This document shows positions 63,717 to 64,000 of a stretch of 64,000 bases of DNA, in pieces. The notes under the pieces are model-generated. The model was not told the DNA's origin and did no database searches. It was given only the letters and a program-made list of their open reading frames with translations. Positions within the stretch are counted from its first letter, which is position 1, and every line of letters begins with the position of its first letter. The stretch covers positions 62,001 through 126,000 of the forward strand of contig NZ_FWFZ01000006.1 in NCBI RefSeq assembly GCF_900172355.1, given 5' to 3'. Both the position numbers and the translations under genes were made by a program. This DNA is from Roseisalinus antarcticus. Lineage in GTDB: Bacteria > Pseudomonadota > Alphaproteobacteria > Rhodobacterales > Rhodobacteraceae.

Positions 63717-64000
63717 CTAGCGCCGGGTCAGATCGACGACCGAGGTCTCTTCGGTCCCCGCACGGGTCTGGCGGGTCGTCGCGATGCGCAGGCCGTCGCC
63801 GTCCAGCGGCACGAACTGGACCGCGGCGGTCTCGCCGTCTGCCGTGCCGCGCAGGGTCAGCGCGTTGTCGTCCGGCGTGCCGGTCAGCTCTTCGATCCTT
63901 GTGGTGGTGTTGGGCTCCACCCCTTGGCCGCGGGCGATCACGCTGCCATCGGGCTGAGGGGTCAGCAGCAGGCCGATCTCGATCCCGCCTTCGGGGATCG
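63717..64000 (-). CDS. C-terminal part of an unknown protein (5' end outside window)
   Basis: The frame is open from the window edge to a TAG at 63717-63719, giving the last 93 or so residues. They are Thr/Asp/Gly-rich with alternating hydrophobic residues (IEIGLLLTPQPDGSVIARG, ALTLRGTADGETAAVQFVPL), suggesting a beta-rich secreted or envelope domain. A GTG at 63941 could begin a shorter gene, but the frame upstream reads as the same kind of sequence, so it is treated as partial. The family is not recognised. Confidence 0.55.
   Translation of the reverse strand, partial: IPEGGIEIGLLLTPQPDGSVIARGQGVEPNTTTRIEELTGTPDDNALTLRGTADGETAAVQFVPLDGDGLRIATTRQTRAGTEETSVVDLTRR

Overview
The window looks like a chromosomal segment of an alphaproteobacterium of the Rhodobacteraceae (Roseobacter type). 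This rests on very high GC, the cell-wall order ftsA-ftsZ-lpxC-bamD-recN, aerobic-type cobaltochelatase genes cobS and cobT, malate synthase G with a GlcG-like gene, an adrenodoxin-type ferredoxin, and many short secreted proteins and lipoproteins. No rRNA, tRNA, CRISPR array, transposase or phage gene was found. Nearly everything is ordinary housekeeping sequence, with about 60 genes and short intergenic gaps.

Layout. 0-7 kb: end of the division/cell-wall cluster (ftsA 3' part, ftsZ, lpxC, bamD, recN). 7-13 kb: D-lactate/glycolate-type FAD oxidase, ClC chloride transporter, DUF427 protein, aminopeptidase P. 13-22 kb: cobT, cobS, a dnaJ-like gene and bolA in the usual relative order, but split by an HxlR regulator/flavin reductase pair and by an ECF sigma/anti-sigma/msrB group with two unknown genes. 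22-29.4 kb: gatB, a 690-base non-coding stretch with a large GC hairpin, two tandem lytic-transglycosylase-like paralogues, an acyltransferase and pepN. 29.4-32.5 kb: two small genes, glcB and a frameshifted glcG-like gene. 32.7-39.4 kb: varied metabolic genes (DUF1479 dioxygenase, class I amidotransferase-type hydrolase, class IV aminotransferase, D-lyxose isomerase, VOC protein, kynureninase, membrane methyltransferase). 39.5-42.6 kb: pntA-pntB. 42.7-48.9 kb: secreted proteins, a GNAT-nitrilase fusion, a Do-type protease, a lipoprotein, ferredoxin and an FG-GAP-like protein. 49-51 kb: cobalamin lower-ligand genes. 51-55 kb: Kef-type antiporter, CadC-like TPR regulator and a small DUF1127-like gene. 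54.9-60.5 kb: a 1568-residue envelope-spanning protein of unknown function and a SIMPL protein. 60.6-64 kb: metY, a glycosyltransferase-like protein, a secreted protein and a partial gene.

The most interesting object is the 1568-residue protein at 54920-59626. Its N-terminus resembles the cytoplasmic actin-like lobe of GspL/PilM, it has one membrane segment, its periplasmic arm is built on RPPxRP motifs, and its C-terminus resembles the GspC/PilP homology-region fold. It looks like several secretion or pilus inner-membrane components rolled into one chain, with no other such genes nearby. Other notable signals are a twin 18-bp palindrome at 12860-12900, a 40-bp dispersed repeat, stop-codon-containing tandem duplications at three gene ends, a single-cysteine HxlR regulator facing a flavin reductase, and a CTG-started candidate gene.
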